This document shows, piece by piece, positions 36,264-45,609 of a DNA stretch of 64,000 nt. The translations under genes were made by a program, and so were the position numbers. Origin of the DNA: Planctomicrobium sp051465645 (GTDB lineage Bacteria > Planctomycetota > Planctomycetia > Planctomycetales > Planctomycetaceae); NCBI RefSeq assembly GCF_051465645.1, contig NZ_CP195790.1, forward strand, positions 3,348,001-3,412,000. Reading direction: 5' to 3'. The first letter of the stretch is position 1; each line of letters starts with the position of its first letter. Below the pieces are notes generated by a model. That model did not search any database. It was given only the letters and a program-made list of their open reading frames with translations, and was not told the DNA's origin.

Positions 36264-37191
36264 GACAATCCCTTCATGAATGAAGCGTGGTGCCCCGATT
36301 CGGAATAGCAGCAATATCTGCCTCTAATTCCGTATCGACAACACCGACCGTTTGACCAGAAATAGAAGTTCGCCTGCAGCAAAAGTGCGGGCGATGGTCT
36401 GTTTTAAAGTTGGAACGTGCAGAGTGTAGCGACCCGAGAAAATAAGTCGAGTTTGCCAACCACGAAGGATCCGTAAGTAAACTTTTCTCTATCGAATATA
36501 CAGTAAAACGCTACAGGCCAAATTTGCGCCCTTTGCGCAGTCCGTGCAAACCTATCCACCCAGTCGGCAGATTCTGCCTATCCCCTCAGAAAGATTTGTT
36601 TGACTTTTTTCAAAATTCCACGTTCAGATCGCCATTTTCGAGTGAATTCCGGACCAGCAATCCCTTCACAGAAGCGAGAACTAACGCAGAACTGATTCCG
36701 TTAACCATTTCCAATTAGATCTTTACGTCGACACCAACCAACCCGGAAGGCCGACAAGGACATCAACAACGTGAACATTGAGTCCTTTCCTTGCCACTGA
36801 ATTCGCCGCATCCTGCCTACTCGGAAAACTTTACAAAACAGGAATCCTTCGGCGAATCCCATGCGATTTAATCCCATCCGTTGATTTCGATCACTTAGCA
36901 ACTCAGATCCCGACAGAAGTGCATCATTCTCCAGATTCGGTCTCACAGGAATCATCGATCTGAGATCGCTTTGAATTTCAGCCAGACACGAATTGCCCAT
37001 TCGCCGCGAGCGAACCCTCCTCAAGGCTTGCTCCCGCTCTGGTCGCCGAGGTGAAGTTCCGACTATCTTCTCGTCACGGGGAGATCCTCAATGTGACTCG
37101 TGATTAGAGTCTCTTTCCCCCTTCATGATTCCTGCCCCTCGCAACAGAGAACAATTTCGTCGTTTCGCTCAGGGGACTTGTTTCAAAAGAG
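36264..37191. other. Intergenic region upstream of murG
   Basis: 930 bp between divergent genes. Several short frames cross it (for example 36701-37024 minus) but none has a ribosome site or protein-like pattern. I recognise no RNA gene, repeat or strong terminator. Confidence 0.45.
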
Positions 37192-38301
37192 ATGAAGTGC
37201 GGTTTCATGTCACCTTCGAATTGGACACTCATTGTCAGTGGTGGCGGAAGTGGAGGGCATCTTTTCCCCGCTCTGGCTGTCATTGAAGCACTCTCTGAAA
37301 GTCCTTCCCCTCCATCCCGGATTGTCTTTTTCACCACCGATCGGGGAATCGAGCAGACGGTTCTCACTGAATCTCCAACTGAACAAATTGCACTTTCAGC
37401 CGTTGAAAGCGTTGAATTTCGCAAACGCCCATTCCGGTCCATCTGGAAAATGAGCCGCGCCATCTTGCAGGCCCGCCGTCACATGAAGCGATTCCCAAAT
37501 CCAATAGTCCTCGCGACAGGCGGGTTCGGCAGTCTCCCGGGCGGCATCGCGGCATGGAGAAATAGGGTGCCGTTGATTCTGCTGGAACAGAACGCCGTCT
37601 CTGGAAGGGCAACGTCACTACTCAGCCCACTCGCATCAAAGATCTGCACGAGCTTTCGTCAGACGGAGATGAATCGTCGCTGGTCAGAGAAATGCGTCTT
37701 CACTGGAAATCCTGTTCGCCGAAACATTGCGGAACAGTGGCATCGTCCGCAGGAGACAGACCGCAAGATTCTGCTCGTCATGGGAGGAAGCCAAGGGGCG
37801 AAAATGATCAATCAGGCGATGTTCAATTTCGCCAGAAACCATGCTCAGCTGCTGACCGGTTGGAAGATTGTTCATCACACTGGCATCACCGACTGCCCGA
37901 CAGCGGAAGCGATCTATCGTGAGTGTGATGTTGAGGCGGTCGTCTCCCCATTTTTTGCTGACATGCCAGCACTCTATCGACAGGCAGGACTTGTCGTCAG
38001 TCGGGCAGGGGGGACTTCGCTCGCGGAATTCGCCTGCGCAGGCATCCCGGCCATTCTCATTCCCTATCCCAATTCTCTTCGAGACCATCAAGCCAAGAAT
38101 GCTCAGGTGTTCGTCGAAGCAGGAGCCGCTCTCTGTATCAAACAAAGCGACGCCGATTTTGAAACCGGCGTCGCTCGTGAACTTCAACGTGTTCTAGGCA
38201 ATCTGCATTTACGGGAGCAAATGGCTTCCGCGATGCATTCGCTCGCAGTCCTGGACGCCGCCGCACAGGTTGTTGACGTCTTGAGATCCCAAAGAACGTA
38301 A
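37192..38301 (+). CDS. murG: UDP-N-acetylglucosamine transferase MurG
   Basis: Adds GlcNAc to lipid I to form lipid II at the inner face of the membrane. 369 residues, GT-B fold: glycine-rich loop GGGSGGHLFPALAV (17-30), acceptor-side GGFGSLPGGIAAW, and the UDP-sugar-binding RAGGTSLAEFACAGIPAILI, with YPNSLRDHQAKNA. Presence of murG fits reports that planctomycetes make peptidoglycan. It is not within a dcw cluster; divergent to the thioredoxin gene and convergent with dapL. ATG 37192 is used; an in-frame ATG at 37207 is possible. A 7-bp inverted repeat (38307-38336) follows. Confidence 0.95.
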   Translation: MKCGFMSPSNWTLIVSGGGSGGHLFPALAVIEALSESPSPPSRIVFFTTDRGIEQTVLTESPTEQIALSAVESVEFRKRPFRSIWKMSRAILQARRHMKRFPNPIVLATGGFGSLPGGIAAWRNRVPLILLEQNAVSGRATSLLSPLASKICTSFRQTEMNRRWSEKCVFTGNPVRRNIAEQWHRPQETDRKILLVMGGSQGAKMINQAMFNFARNHAQLLTGWKIVHHTGITDCPTAEAIYRECDVEAVVSPFFADMPALYRQAGLVVSRAGGTSLAEFACAGIPAILIPYPNSLRDHQAKNAQVFVEAGAALCIKQSDADFETGVARELQRVLGNLHLREQMASAMHSLAVLDAAAQVVDVLRSQRT

Positions 38302-38333
38302 CAGCCTAATGCACAACTTCTCTCCCTGCTGCA

Positions 38334-39578
38334 TTAAGCAAGCAAACGTCCCATGAGAGTCTTGATTCGAACAACAGCTTCCTGAACATTTTCACGGCTG
38401 TTGAACGCACTCAAGCGGAAGTAACCTTCTCCGCTCGCTCCGAAGCCGCTTCCCGGTGTTCCAACGAGGTGAGCATTCTTCAGAAGGTCATCGAAGAAGT
38501 CCCAGCTCGGAACATTGCCTGGAGTCTTCAACCAGATGTATGGAGCATTGACGCCGCCAAACACTTCGATTCCAACGGACTCAAGACCTTCACGCAACAG
38601 GCGAGCATTCTCAAGATAAAACGCAATCAGGTCAGCACACTGCTTCTTGCCTTCCGGGCTGTAAACCGCTTCGGCTCCACGCTGAACGATGTAGGAAACA
38701 CCGTTGAATTTTGTGGTGTGACGTCGGTTCCACAGCGCATGCAGTGATTGTGATTTTCCTTCAGCCGTTTTCGCGATCAAAGTCTTCGGTACGACGGTAT
38801 AGGCACAGCGAGTTCCGGTGAAGCCAGCGTTCTTGCTGAAGCTGCGGAATTCGATCGCCAGTTCGCGAGCACCTGGGATCTCATAGATCGAATGCGGAAT
38901 TGACGGATCTGTAATGAAGGCTTCGTACGCAGCATCAAACAGAATGAATGCTCCTGTTTCCTTCGCGTAGTTCACCCATTGCGTCAGAGTTTCGCGAGTC
39001 GCAACTGCCCCTGTCGGGTTGTTGGGATAGCAGAGATAGATCAGGTCGACTGGCTTCTCTGGCAATGCTGGCGTGAAATCATTCTCAGCGGTGCAGGGAA
39101 GGTAGGTCAGACCTTCGTAGCGTCCCTGGGCATCGGCAGCACCAGTACGTCCCGCCATCACGTTGGTATCAACGTAGACCGGATACACAGGATCCTGCAT
39201 TGCGACGGTGTTGCTCAGTCCGAAGATTTCCAGAATGTTTCCGGTGTCGCACTTGGAGCCATCCGAAACGAAAATTTCGTCTGCGTGAATATCACAGCCA
39301 CGAGCATTGAAATCATGCTCTGCGATTTTGCTTCGCAGGAAGTCATAACCTTGCTCTGGTCCGTACCCTCGGAATGTGTCTCGGCTGGCGAGTTCGTCAA
39401 CAGCCTTATGCATCGCTTCAGTGACGGCCTGAGGAAGCGGCTCGGTGACATCCCCGATGCCAAGACGAATGACCTTCGCACTTGGGTGTTCGTTACAGAA
39501 CGCAGAGACGCGGCGGCCGATCTCTGGAAACAGGTAACCGGCTTTCAGCTTAAGATAGTTGTCGTTGACTTGCGGCAT
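38334..39578 (-). CDS. dapL: LL-diaminopimelate aminotransferase
   Basis: Converts tetrahydrodipicolinate to LL-diaminopimelate in one step, bypassing DapD/C/E, and supplies meso-DAP for peptidoglycan and lysine. 414 residues of a fold-type I PLP enzyme: PLP lysine K249 in FRSFSKNAGFTGTRCAY, the phosphate-side YPNNPTGAVATRE, and SKCDTGNILEIFG typical of DapL. N-terminal DNYLKLKAGYLFPEIGRRV also matches. DapL is the normal route in Planctomycetes and Chlamydiae. It follows metG by 212 bp on the same strand. Together with murG next to it, this makes a small wall-precursor cluster. Confidence 0.96.
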   Translation of the reverse strand: MPQVNDNYLKLKAGYLFPEIGRRVSAFCNEHPSAKVIRLGIGDVTEPLPQAVTEAMHKAVDELASRDTFRGYGPEQGYDFLRSKIAEHDFNARGCDIHADEIFVSDGSKCDTGNILEIFGLSNTVAMQDPVYPVYVDTNVMAGRTGAADAQGRYEGLTYLPCTAENDFTPALPEKPVDLIYLCYPNNPTGAVATRETLTQWVNYAKETGAFILFDAAYEAFITDPSIPHSIYEIPGARELAIEFRSFSKNAGFTGTRCAYTVVPKTLIAKTAEGKSQSLHALWNRRHTTKFNGVSYIVQRGAEAVYSPEGKKQCADLIAFYLENARLLREGLESVGIEVFGGVNAPYIWLKTPGNVPSWDFFDDLLKNAHLVGTPGSGFGASGEGYFRLSAFNSRENVQEAVVRIKTLMGRLLA

Positions 39579-39790
39579 GTTCAGACTCGTTCGTTATTCA
39601 AAGTGTTTCGCGAAACACTGTCCAAAGTTTTGCATGCCAGATGCGAACTCAAAGGTAGTCGCAGTCTGGCAAGATCCGTTTTGTTCGATCGCAATCCTGC
39701 TTCTTAAAGCGTTTCCGCCCAAGAATCATCAGAGCAATCGACGGAACGCCCGAGGCACACGAACCGCCGCACTTCTCTGACGTTCAGGTC

Positions 39791-41833
39791 CTAGTGAACC
39801 CGCATTCCCGGTGTTGCTCCATCATCTGGATTGAGCAGGAAGATGTCTTTCCCGCCTGGTCCACAAGCAAGCACCATTCCTTCACTGACTCCGAAACGCA
39901 TCTTACGAGGCGCCAGATTCGCACAACAAATCACCAGTCGGCCCAGCAGGTCTTCTGGTTTGTAGCACGCCTTAATCCCAGCGAACACGTTACGGTATTC
40001 ATCCCCACCCAGCGACAGTTTCAGAGCGACGAGTTTGTCGGCTCCTTCAACCGGCCCGGCCTCAACAACCCGAGCCACTCGCATATCGATCTTCATGAAA
40101 TCATCGATTGTGCAATGCTCTGCTGTCATTGGCTCTTTTTCGAGAGCTTCTGGGCCGTCATTGAACTGGCTCGCAGCCGGTGCTGCAGGTGGGAGACCTT
40201 CTTTGGATTCTTCAATCATCTTTTCGACCTGTTTGGGATCTACTCGTTTCAGCATGTGCTGGTATTGGCTCACCAGAGTGCCGGTCAACGGCGTCTGGGA
40301 ATCAGACCAGTTTGTGATCGGGGCATTGAGTAGGGTTTCTGTCTCCCCTTTCAGCCGTGGCAGGACTGGAGACAGATACACCATCAACTGTCGGAACAGA
40401 TTCAGCCCGACAGTGCAAATATCGCGTAATTCATCAACTCGGGAGGGGTCTTTGGCGACCTTCCAGGGTTCTTTATTTTCCAGATACTGGTTGGCACGAT
40501 CTGCCAGGACCATGATCTCTCGCATCGCATTGTTCAGCGACAGCGATTCATAATGCGCGGCAATGGATTCGGCAGCAGCGGCCGCCTGTGCGAACAACCC
40601 GCCGTCGTCCGGATAGGTCTCGGAAAGTTTCTGGTTTGCGACAAACTTCGAGCAACGGCTCGCAATGTTGACCAGCTTTCCAACGAGATCAGAATCGACC
40701 TTAAATTTGAACTCTTCAAAATTCAAATCGAGATCGTCAACACCACTGCTGAGCTTGGACGCGAAGTAATACCGCAGGTACATCGGGTCGAGATTGTCGG
40801 CATAGGTCGACGCTCGAATGAAGGTCCCTTTGGATTTCGACATCTTCTCCCCACCAACGGTGAGGAAGCCGTGAATATGCACTTTTGTCGGCAGGTTGAA
40901 TCCTGCGGTCTTGAGCATCCCCGGCCAGAACAGAGTATGAAAATAGGTGATGTCTTTTCCGATGAAGTGGTGAATCTCGCTCTCCGGATTCTTCCACCAG
41001 TCTTCAAATGTCTCACCATTTTTCTGGCACCATTCACTGCAGCTGGCGATGTACCCGATCGGAGCATCGAACCAGACGTACCAGTAGTTGCCCAGTGCGT
41101 CCGGGATCTCGAACCCGAAGTAAGGAGCAGGACGGGAAATGTCCCAGTCGCGTAACGGTTCACCGAGGAAGTGGCCTTTCAGATAGTTGGCAACTTCCGA
41201 CTGCAGCGCACCGCTTGTCTGTGTCCATTCTTCAAGGAATGAATGCAACTGTTCAATTTCAACGAACAGATGCAGTGCCTTGCGGAGTTCCGGAGTCGCA
41301 CCGCTCAGCGTGCTTTTCGGGTCCGTCAGATCCGCAGGGCTGTAAGTTGCGCCGCACTTGTCACAGTTGTCCCCATACTGATTGGGCGACTGACATTTAG
41401 GGCACGTTCCTTTCACAAAGCGATCTGCAAGAAAGGTATTAGCAACGGGATCAAACAGTTGCTCAATTTCCTTTTCTTTCACGAGTCCTGATTCGCGAAT
41501 GTCCTTCCAGATCCGATGGCAGAGCTTGCGATTCTCTTCACTATTCGTGCTGCCGTAGTGATCGAACTGAACATCGAATGCAGAGAAATCGCGAAGGTGC
41601 GCCGCCTGCATGTCAGCAATCAGAGCTTCTTCACTGCGCCCTTCCTGCTTGGCGCGAATCATGATCGCTGTGCCGTGTGTGTCGTCGGCACAGAAGAAGC
41701 GGCAGTTGTGTCCCCGAAGCTTCTGGAATCGAACCCAGATATCAGTCTGGATGTACTCGACCAGATGGCCAATATGGATGTGCCCATTGGCGTAAGGCAG
41801 AGCAGATGTGACGAGGATGCGTCGAGTTGTCAT
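39791..41833 (-). CDS. metG: Methionyl-tRNA synthetase
   Basis: Class I aminoacyl-tRNA synthetase, 680 residues. HIGH at residues 20-23 (ALPYANGHIHIGHLVEY), KMSKS at 330-334, and a zinc-binding insertion CPKCQSPNQYGDNCDKCGA. The C-terminus carries a tRNA-binding OB-fold domain (KIDMRVARVVEAGPVEGADK) that dimerises the enzyme, so this is the full E. coli-like form. The next gene downstream is dapL. Spacing of 212 bp leaves room for an independent dapL promoter. Confidence 0.97.
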   Translation of the reverse strand: MTTRRILVTSALPYANGHIHIGHLVEYIQTDIWVRFQKLRGHNCRFFCADDTHGTAIMIRAKQEGRSEEALIADMQAAHLRDFSAFDVQFDHYGSTNSEENRKLCHRIWKDIRESGLVKEKEIEQLFDPVANTFLADRFVKGTCPKCQSPNQYGDNCDKCGATYSPADLTDPKSTLSGATPELRKALHLFVEIEQLHSFLEEWTQTSGALQSEVANYLKGHFLGEPLRDWDISRPAPYFGFEIPDALGNYWYVWFDAPIGYIASCSEWCQKNGETFEDWWKNPESEIHHFIGKDITYFHTLFWPGMLKTAGFNLPTKVHIHGFLTVGGEKMSKSKGTFIRASTYADNLDPMYLRYYFASKLSSGVDDLDLNFEEFKFKVDSDLVGKLVNIASRCSKFVANQKLSETYPDDGGLFAQAAAAAESIAAHYESLSLNNAMREIMVLADRANQYLENKEPWKVAKDPSRVDELRDICTVGLNLFRQLMVYLSPVLPRLKGETETLLNAPITNWSDSQTPLTGTLVSQYQHMLKRVDPKQVEKMIEESKEGLPPAAPAASQFNDGPEALEKEPMTAEHCTIDDFMKIDMRVARVVEAGPVEGADKLVALKLSLGGDEYRNVFAGIKACYKPEDLLGRLVICCANLAPRKMRFGVSEGMVLACGPGGKDIFLLNPDDGATPGMRVH

Positions 41834-42318
41834 AGGTCAATCAGTTCTGGGAACAATCACCGATTGGTTTTGGTTCCGAGAGCACTTTTCGAATTCATCA
41901 ACCCGATTCCGCCACACACTTGTTGCGCGGAGTGTGAAAAAAGCAACCTGCCCTCACCCGGGTTTGAGTCCACAAAGACATCATTGGAAATGGATTTGCA
42001 TGCGTACAGAGGAGACATCCTCAAATCGCTTCAAAATCCAAAGACATTGTACCTTAAGTGCGGTCTCTCCGCAGCCCGATCCGTCATGCTGAACGCTTGA
42101 AGAAAGATGATTTCTTCGCAATTCATCACACGGAAAGCGTCACATCAGAAAGCGTCGGAACACGACGATCCGGGACCTGCGACGAGCTTCAGCACGCTCT
42201 TCCATCCACGAGAGTCAAACGCGTCGACATAACGCGTTTGACTCGCAGATCAGCCTGAGTGAAGCACGTGCAACCGGCAACGGTAGTTCCCGTGAGTCAC
42301 ACGAAGGAACGACGGGTG
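41834..42318. other. Intergenic region between metG start and pyrG end
   Basis: 485 bp that must hold the metG promoter and the pyrG transcript end. The only structure is a perfect 13-bp inverted repeat at 42212-42244, separated by 7 nt. No gene or RNA is supported. Confidence 0.5.
42212..42244. repeat. Perfect 13-bp inverted repeat downstream of pyrG
   Basis: GAGTCAAACGCGT / ACGCGTTTGACTC with a 7-nt loop CGACATA. It has no T tract on either strand, so it may be a factor-dependent pyrG terminator, an RNA-stabilising hairpin or a binding site. Confidence 0.8.
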
Positions 42319-43929
42319 TTAGATATTCCCGCGATGCTTCTGCAATGACGCACCGACGAAGTCGCGGAACAACGGGTGTGGTTCCAGCGGTGACGACTTG
42401 AATTCCGGATGATATTGAACCGCGACGAACCACGGATGATCTGGAACTTCGACGATTTCGACGAGACTCCCGGATGCGTTCGTTCCGGTTGGAACCATCC
42501 CGGCTTCAATCAGTCGGTCACGATAGGCCGGATTGAACTCGTACCGGTGGCGATGGCGTTCTGAAATTTCGGTGGTTCCGTACGCCTTATGAGCGAGCGA
42601 TCCCGGTTTCAGAACGGCAGCTTGCGCCCCGAGTCGCATCGTCCCGCCCATGTCTGAAACACTCTTCTGGTCTTCCAGCAGACAGATCACTGGATCTGGA
42701 GTGTCCTGAGCGAATTCCGTGCTGTTCGCCTGCTCACAGCCAAGCTTGGTACGAGCATACTCAATCACCGAGCATTGCATCCCGAGACAGATTCCGAAGA
42801 ACGGAATCTTTTTCTCGCGAGCGTAGCGAATCGTCTTGATCTTGCCTTCGATCCCGCGATACCCGAAACCGCCTGGGACCAGAATGCCGTTCACCTGACC
42901 AAACAGCTGATCAAGATCCTGATTGTCGCAGTCTTCAGCTTCGATTCGCTTGACCAAAACTCGCGTGCTGTGATGGAACCCTGCGTGCGCCAACGATTCA
43001 TAGATCGACTTGTACGCATCACGATGCTCGATGTACTTCCCGACGACGGCAACAGTCACTTCGCTTTGTGGATTGCGAACTTTGTGAAGCATCGCCTTCC
43101 AGTCGTCGAAGTTCAGGTCACCAGCTGGCAACGAGAGCTTTTCGCAAATGATCTTGTCGACCTTCTGCTCGGCCAGTGGAATCGGCACTTCATAGATCGA
43201 AAACTCCATATCGGTTTCTTCGATCACCGAGTTCCGCTCGACATTACAGAACAGCGCAATCTTCTCGATGTTCTCATGTCCCAACGGGCGTTCCGTACGG
43301 ACGATCAGGATGTCAGGTTGAATCCCGATGGTTCTCAGCTGCCCGACACTGAACTGTGTTGGCTTGGTTTTCGCCTCTCGTGCCGCCTTCAGATAAGGCA
43401 CCAGTGTCAGGTGAATAAACAGGCAATTCTGCTTGCCGATATCCAGCGGAATCTGGCGAATGGCTTCCAGAAACGGCAACCCTTCGATATCCCCGACCGT
43501 CCCCCCGAGTTCCGTGATGACGACGTCAACGTCAGGACCGGCGAGTTGCAGGATGTTCGATTTGATTTCATTGGTGACATGCGGAACGACCTGAACCGTC
43601 GCGCCCAGATATTCACCGCGACGTTCTTTCTGGATCACGCTGCGATAAACACGACCCGTTGTGAAGTTTGAGAGCTTCGACAACGGACTTTTCGTGAACC
43701 GCTCGTAGTGTCCGAGATCCAGGTCGGTTTCTGATCCGTCGTCGAGAACGTAAACCTCACCGTGCTGGTAAGGGCTCATCGTTCCCGGATCGATATTCAG
43801 ATACGGGTCCATTTTCTGCATGCGAACCCGCAACCCGCGTCGTTCGAGCAGTAAACCGATTGAGGCTGACGTCAGCCCTTTACCGAGTGAACTGACGACC
43901 CCGCCAGTCACGAAAATATGTTTGGTCAT
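42319..43929 (-). CDS. pyrG: CTP synthase
   Basis: Makes CTP from UTP, ATP and glutamine. About 536 residues from ATG 43929; the longer frame's TTG start at 43947 is rejected. The N-terminal synthase part begins TKHIFVTGGVVSSLGKG and includes the phosphate loop. The class I glutamine amidotransferase domain has the nucleophile motif FFGICLGMQCS and a C-terminal HPEF with Glu, completing the triad. It follows kdsB by about 250 bp on the same strand; KdsB uses CTP, so the pairing makes metabolic sense. A terminator-like hairpin sits right before the start. Confidence 0.97.
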   Translation of the reverse strand: MTKHIFVTGGVVSSLGKGLTSASIGLLLERRGLRVRMQKMDPYLNIDPGTMSPYQHGEVYVLDDGSETDLDLGHYERFTKSPLSKLSNFTTGRVYRSVIQKERRGEYLGATVQVVPHVTNEIKSNILQLAGPDVDVVITELGGTVGDIEGLPFLEAIRQIPLDIGKQNCLFIHLTLVPYLKAAREAKTKPTQFSVGQLRTIGIQPDILIVRTERPLGHENIEKIALFCNVERNSVIEETDMEFSIYEVPIPLAEQKVDKIICEKLSLPAGDLNFDDWKAMLHKVRNPQSEVTVAVVGKYIEHRDAYKSIYESLAHAGFHHSTRVLVKRIEAEDCDNQDLDQLFGQVNGILVPGGFGYRGIEGKIKTIRYAREKKIPFFGICLGMQCSVIEYARTKLGCEQANSTEFAQDTPDPVICLLEDQKSVSDMGGTMRLGAQAAVLKPGSLAHKAYGTTEISERHRHRYEFNPAYRDRLIEAGMVPTGTNASGSLVEIVEVPDHPWFVAVQYHPEFKSSPLEPHPLFRDFVGASLQKHRGNI

Positions 43930-43945
43930 CCCTGCGGAGTCCTGC

Positions 43946-43979
43946 AAAAAAACGGAACCCCCGAGTCTTGGGTCGGGGG
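43946..43979 (-). terminator. Terminator- or attenuator-like hairpin before pyrG
   Basis: Stem CCCCCGA/TCGGGGG (43958-43964 with 43973-43979) is followed on the minus strand by ttccg and seven T. It ends 17 nt before the pyrG ATG. It may terminate kdsB transcripts (stop 200 bp upstream) or act as a pyrG leader attenuator. Confidence 0.7.
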
Positions 43980-44175
43980 CAGTGTTTCAAAATGGCATTT
44001 ATCCCAACCAAATCTGGCCGGGAAATTGAGGATATTGGAGCGGCGGCTCAGGGAGATACTCAATGAAGCATCAGCACAGCCTGATTCACCGTGACTGCAT
44101 ATTCAGACAGTCACTGCGAGTCAGGTTTCATTCTCGGAGTTTCCGCTAAGAATTTCTACGCTGCCAGCGATGAAT

Positions 44176-44955
44176 CTACGAACGCTTTTTCTGTCGTTCC
44201 AGAAACGCAGCATAATCGGCGGCAGTGTCGATGCCAACGGACCGATGCGAGACGGTTTTCACCAGAATCGCCGCACCCGCTTCCAACGCCCGAAGCTGTT
44301 CCAGATTTTCGAGTTGTTCCAGTTTCGATCGGGGCATTCTGGTCAATGCGAGCAGGAACTCAGGGCGATATGCGTAAATTCCAATGTGTAGCAGCCACGG
44401 ACTTTTTTGATAAGCAGCCGTTTCTTCGTCTGGCGAGATCAAATCTCCTGGCTGACCGTCGCGATAGAACGGAATCGGCAAGCGACTGAAATAGAGCGCC
44501 CGACCGTCCGCAGCACAGACGACTTTCACGCAGCCGGTGTCCTGCAGCATCGCAACTGAATTGATCGAACAGGCGAGCGTTCCCATCTCGACTTCAGGCC
44601 GGCTCAGCATCGCCGTCACCAACGTGTCGATGACGCTTGGTTCCAGTTCCGGCTCATCTCCCTGCACATTCACAACCAACGACGCATCCGGGCACTCCCG
44701 GGCGACGACTTCGGCAATCCGGTCGCTTCCGCTCGGGTGATCGCCGGTCATCGCAACCTTTGCCCCAAAGCCGCGAGCGACTTCGGCGATCTCGACACTG
44801 TCGGTGGCAATCAGCACTTCACTCAGCGATCCCGCTGCTTTTGCTGCCTCCCATGCATACTGAATCAGCGGCTTCCCAGACTCCTTCAGCAGCATTTTTC
44901 CTGGCAAACGTGACGATTGAAGGCGAGCAGGAATGATTCCAATGACTGATGACAT
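44176..44955 (-). CDS. kdsB: 3-deoxy-manno-octulosonate cytidylyltransferase (KdsB)
   Basis: Activates KDO with CTP to CMP-KDO for lipopolysaccharide synthesis. 259 residues with the nucleotidyltransferase N-terminus IGIIPARLQSSRLPGK, the metal/nucleotide segment VVNVQGDEPELEPSVID, and the catalytic-region HIGIYAYRPEFL. Lipopolysaccharide genes are recorded for planctomycetes, so this fits an outer membrane with LPS. Upstream of pyrG, the CTP synthase, on the same strand. No other LPS genes are next to it here. Confidence 0.95.
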   Translation of the reverse strand: MSSVIGIIPARLQSSRLPGKMLLKESGKPLIQYAWEAAKAAGSLSEVLIATDSVEIAEVARGFGAKVAMTGDHPSGSDRIAEVVARECPDASLVVNVQGDEPELEPSVIDTLVTAMLSRPEVEMGTLACSINSVAMLQDTGCVKVVCAADGRALYFSRLPIPFYRDGQPGDLISPDEETAAYQKSPWLLHIGIYAYRPEFLLALTRMPRSKLEQLENLEQLRALEAGAAILVKTVSHRSVGIDTAADYAAFLERQKKRS

Positions 44956-45097
44956 ACGACAACTAGCAGGGTGAAGAACGGGAAATGAAAAGTGACGCGT
45001 CTGTGGTCATTCATGAAAAGAACAACAGCAACGAAACAGAATTCACCGTCTCGCTGCTGGGCTCAATATTAAAGCAAACCCCGTCCCTAAGAACAGA

Positions 45098-45544
45098 TCA
45101 CCCTTTGCGAACACCAATCGTCAGGAGCAGATTGGCAAACAACTGCTGTTCGCCCGTCTGAATGGTCAGGACATGATCTCGACTCAGCACCGCTTCATAG
45201 AAGTCCCATTTCTGAATCGGCTTCAGTTCAACAGAGAGTCCCGCTTGACCAATAATCTGTCGGAAGTCGTCCCAGATTGGAGGATCACCATGAATTGTAT
45301 ATGGGTCGTCCGCCGGGACGCCCATCGTGTTCGCCGCTTCGATCGGCACCGCAGAAAGCAACGCGGTCAACACCTGAGTACAACTGACCAACCCCGGCAT
45401 CAGATTCAGACTGACCAACTCTGCGTTCGGGCCCAATGTGTTGTAGGCAGGATAGTTTCCATCAGCGATCAGAATCTTGGAATGGTGCCCGGCCCGACCG
45501 AGGATCTCGTTGATCTTGGGATGAATCAAAGTGTGCTTTAGCAT
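45098..45544 (-). CDS. RbsD/FucU family sugar mutarotase
   Basis: 148 residues. RbsD and FucU interconvert pyranose and furanose (or alpha and beta) forms of sugars. Family features: an N-terminal TLIHPKINEILGRAGHHSKI with a conserved His, ILIADGNYPAYNT and a C-terminal TGEQQLFANLLLTIGV. The fold is a homo-oligomer. Fucose or ribose cannot be distinguished. Neighbours are kdsB upstream on the same strand and the WD40/heme protein gene upstream of that, giving no operon partner for sugar transport. Confidence 0.9.
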   Translation of the reverse strand: MLKHTLIHPKINEILGRAGHHSKILIADGNYPAYNTLGPNAELVSLNLMPGLVSCTQVLTALLSAVPIEAANTMGVPADDPYTIHGDPPIWDDFRQIIGQAGLSVELKPIQKWDFYEAVLSRDHVLTIQTGEQQLFANLLLTIGVRKG

Positions 45545-45609
45545 TCGTAACTGTCATCCCGTTCTAAATGAATTCCGTACTTGAATTTCCCAGATATCAA
45601 CAATTCAGA

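Noticed and set aside
36264..37191. tRNA or small gene in the long spacer before murG
   Set aside because: No TPsiC-like GGTTCGA arm or cloverleaf pattern was found, and no frame had a ribosome site.
42775..43671. 298-codon frame opposite pyrG
   Set aside because: Fully antisense to the conserved CTP synthase gene; typical shadow frame in GC-balanced DNA.
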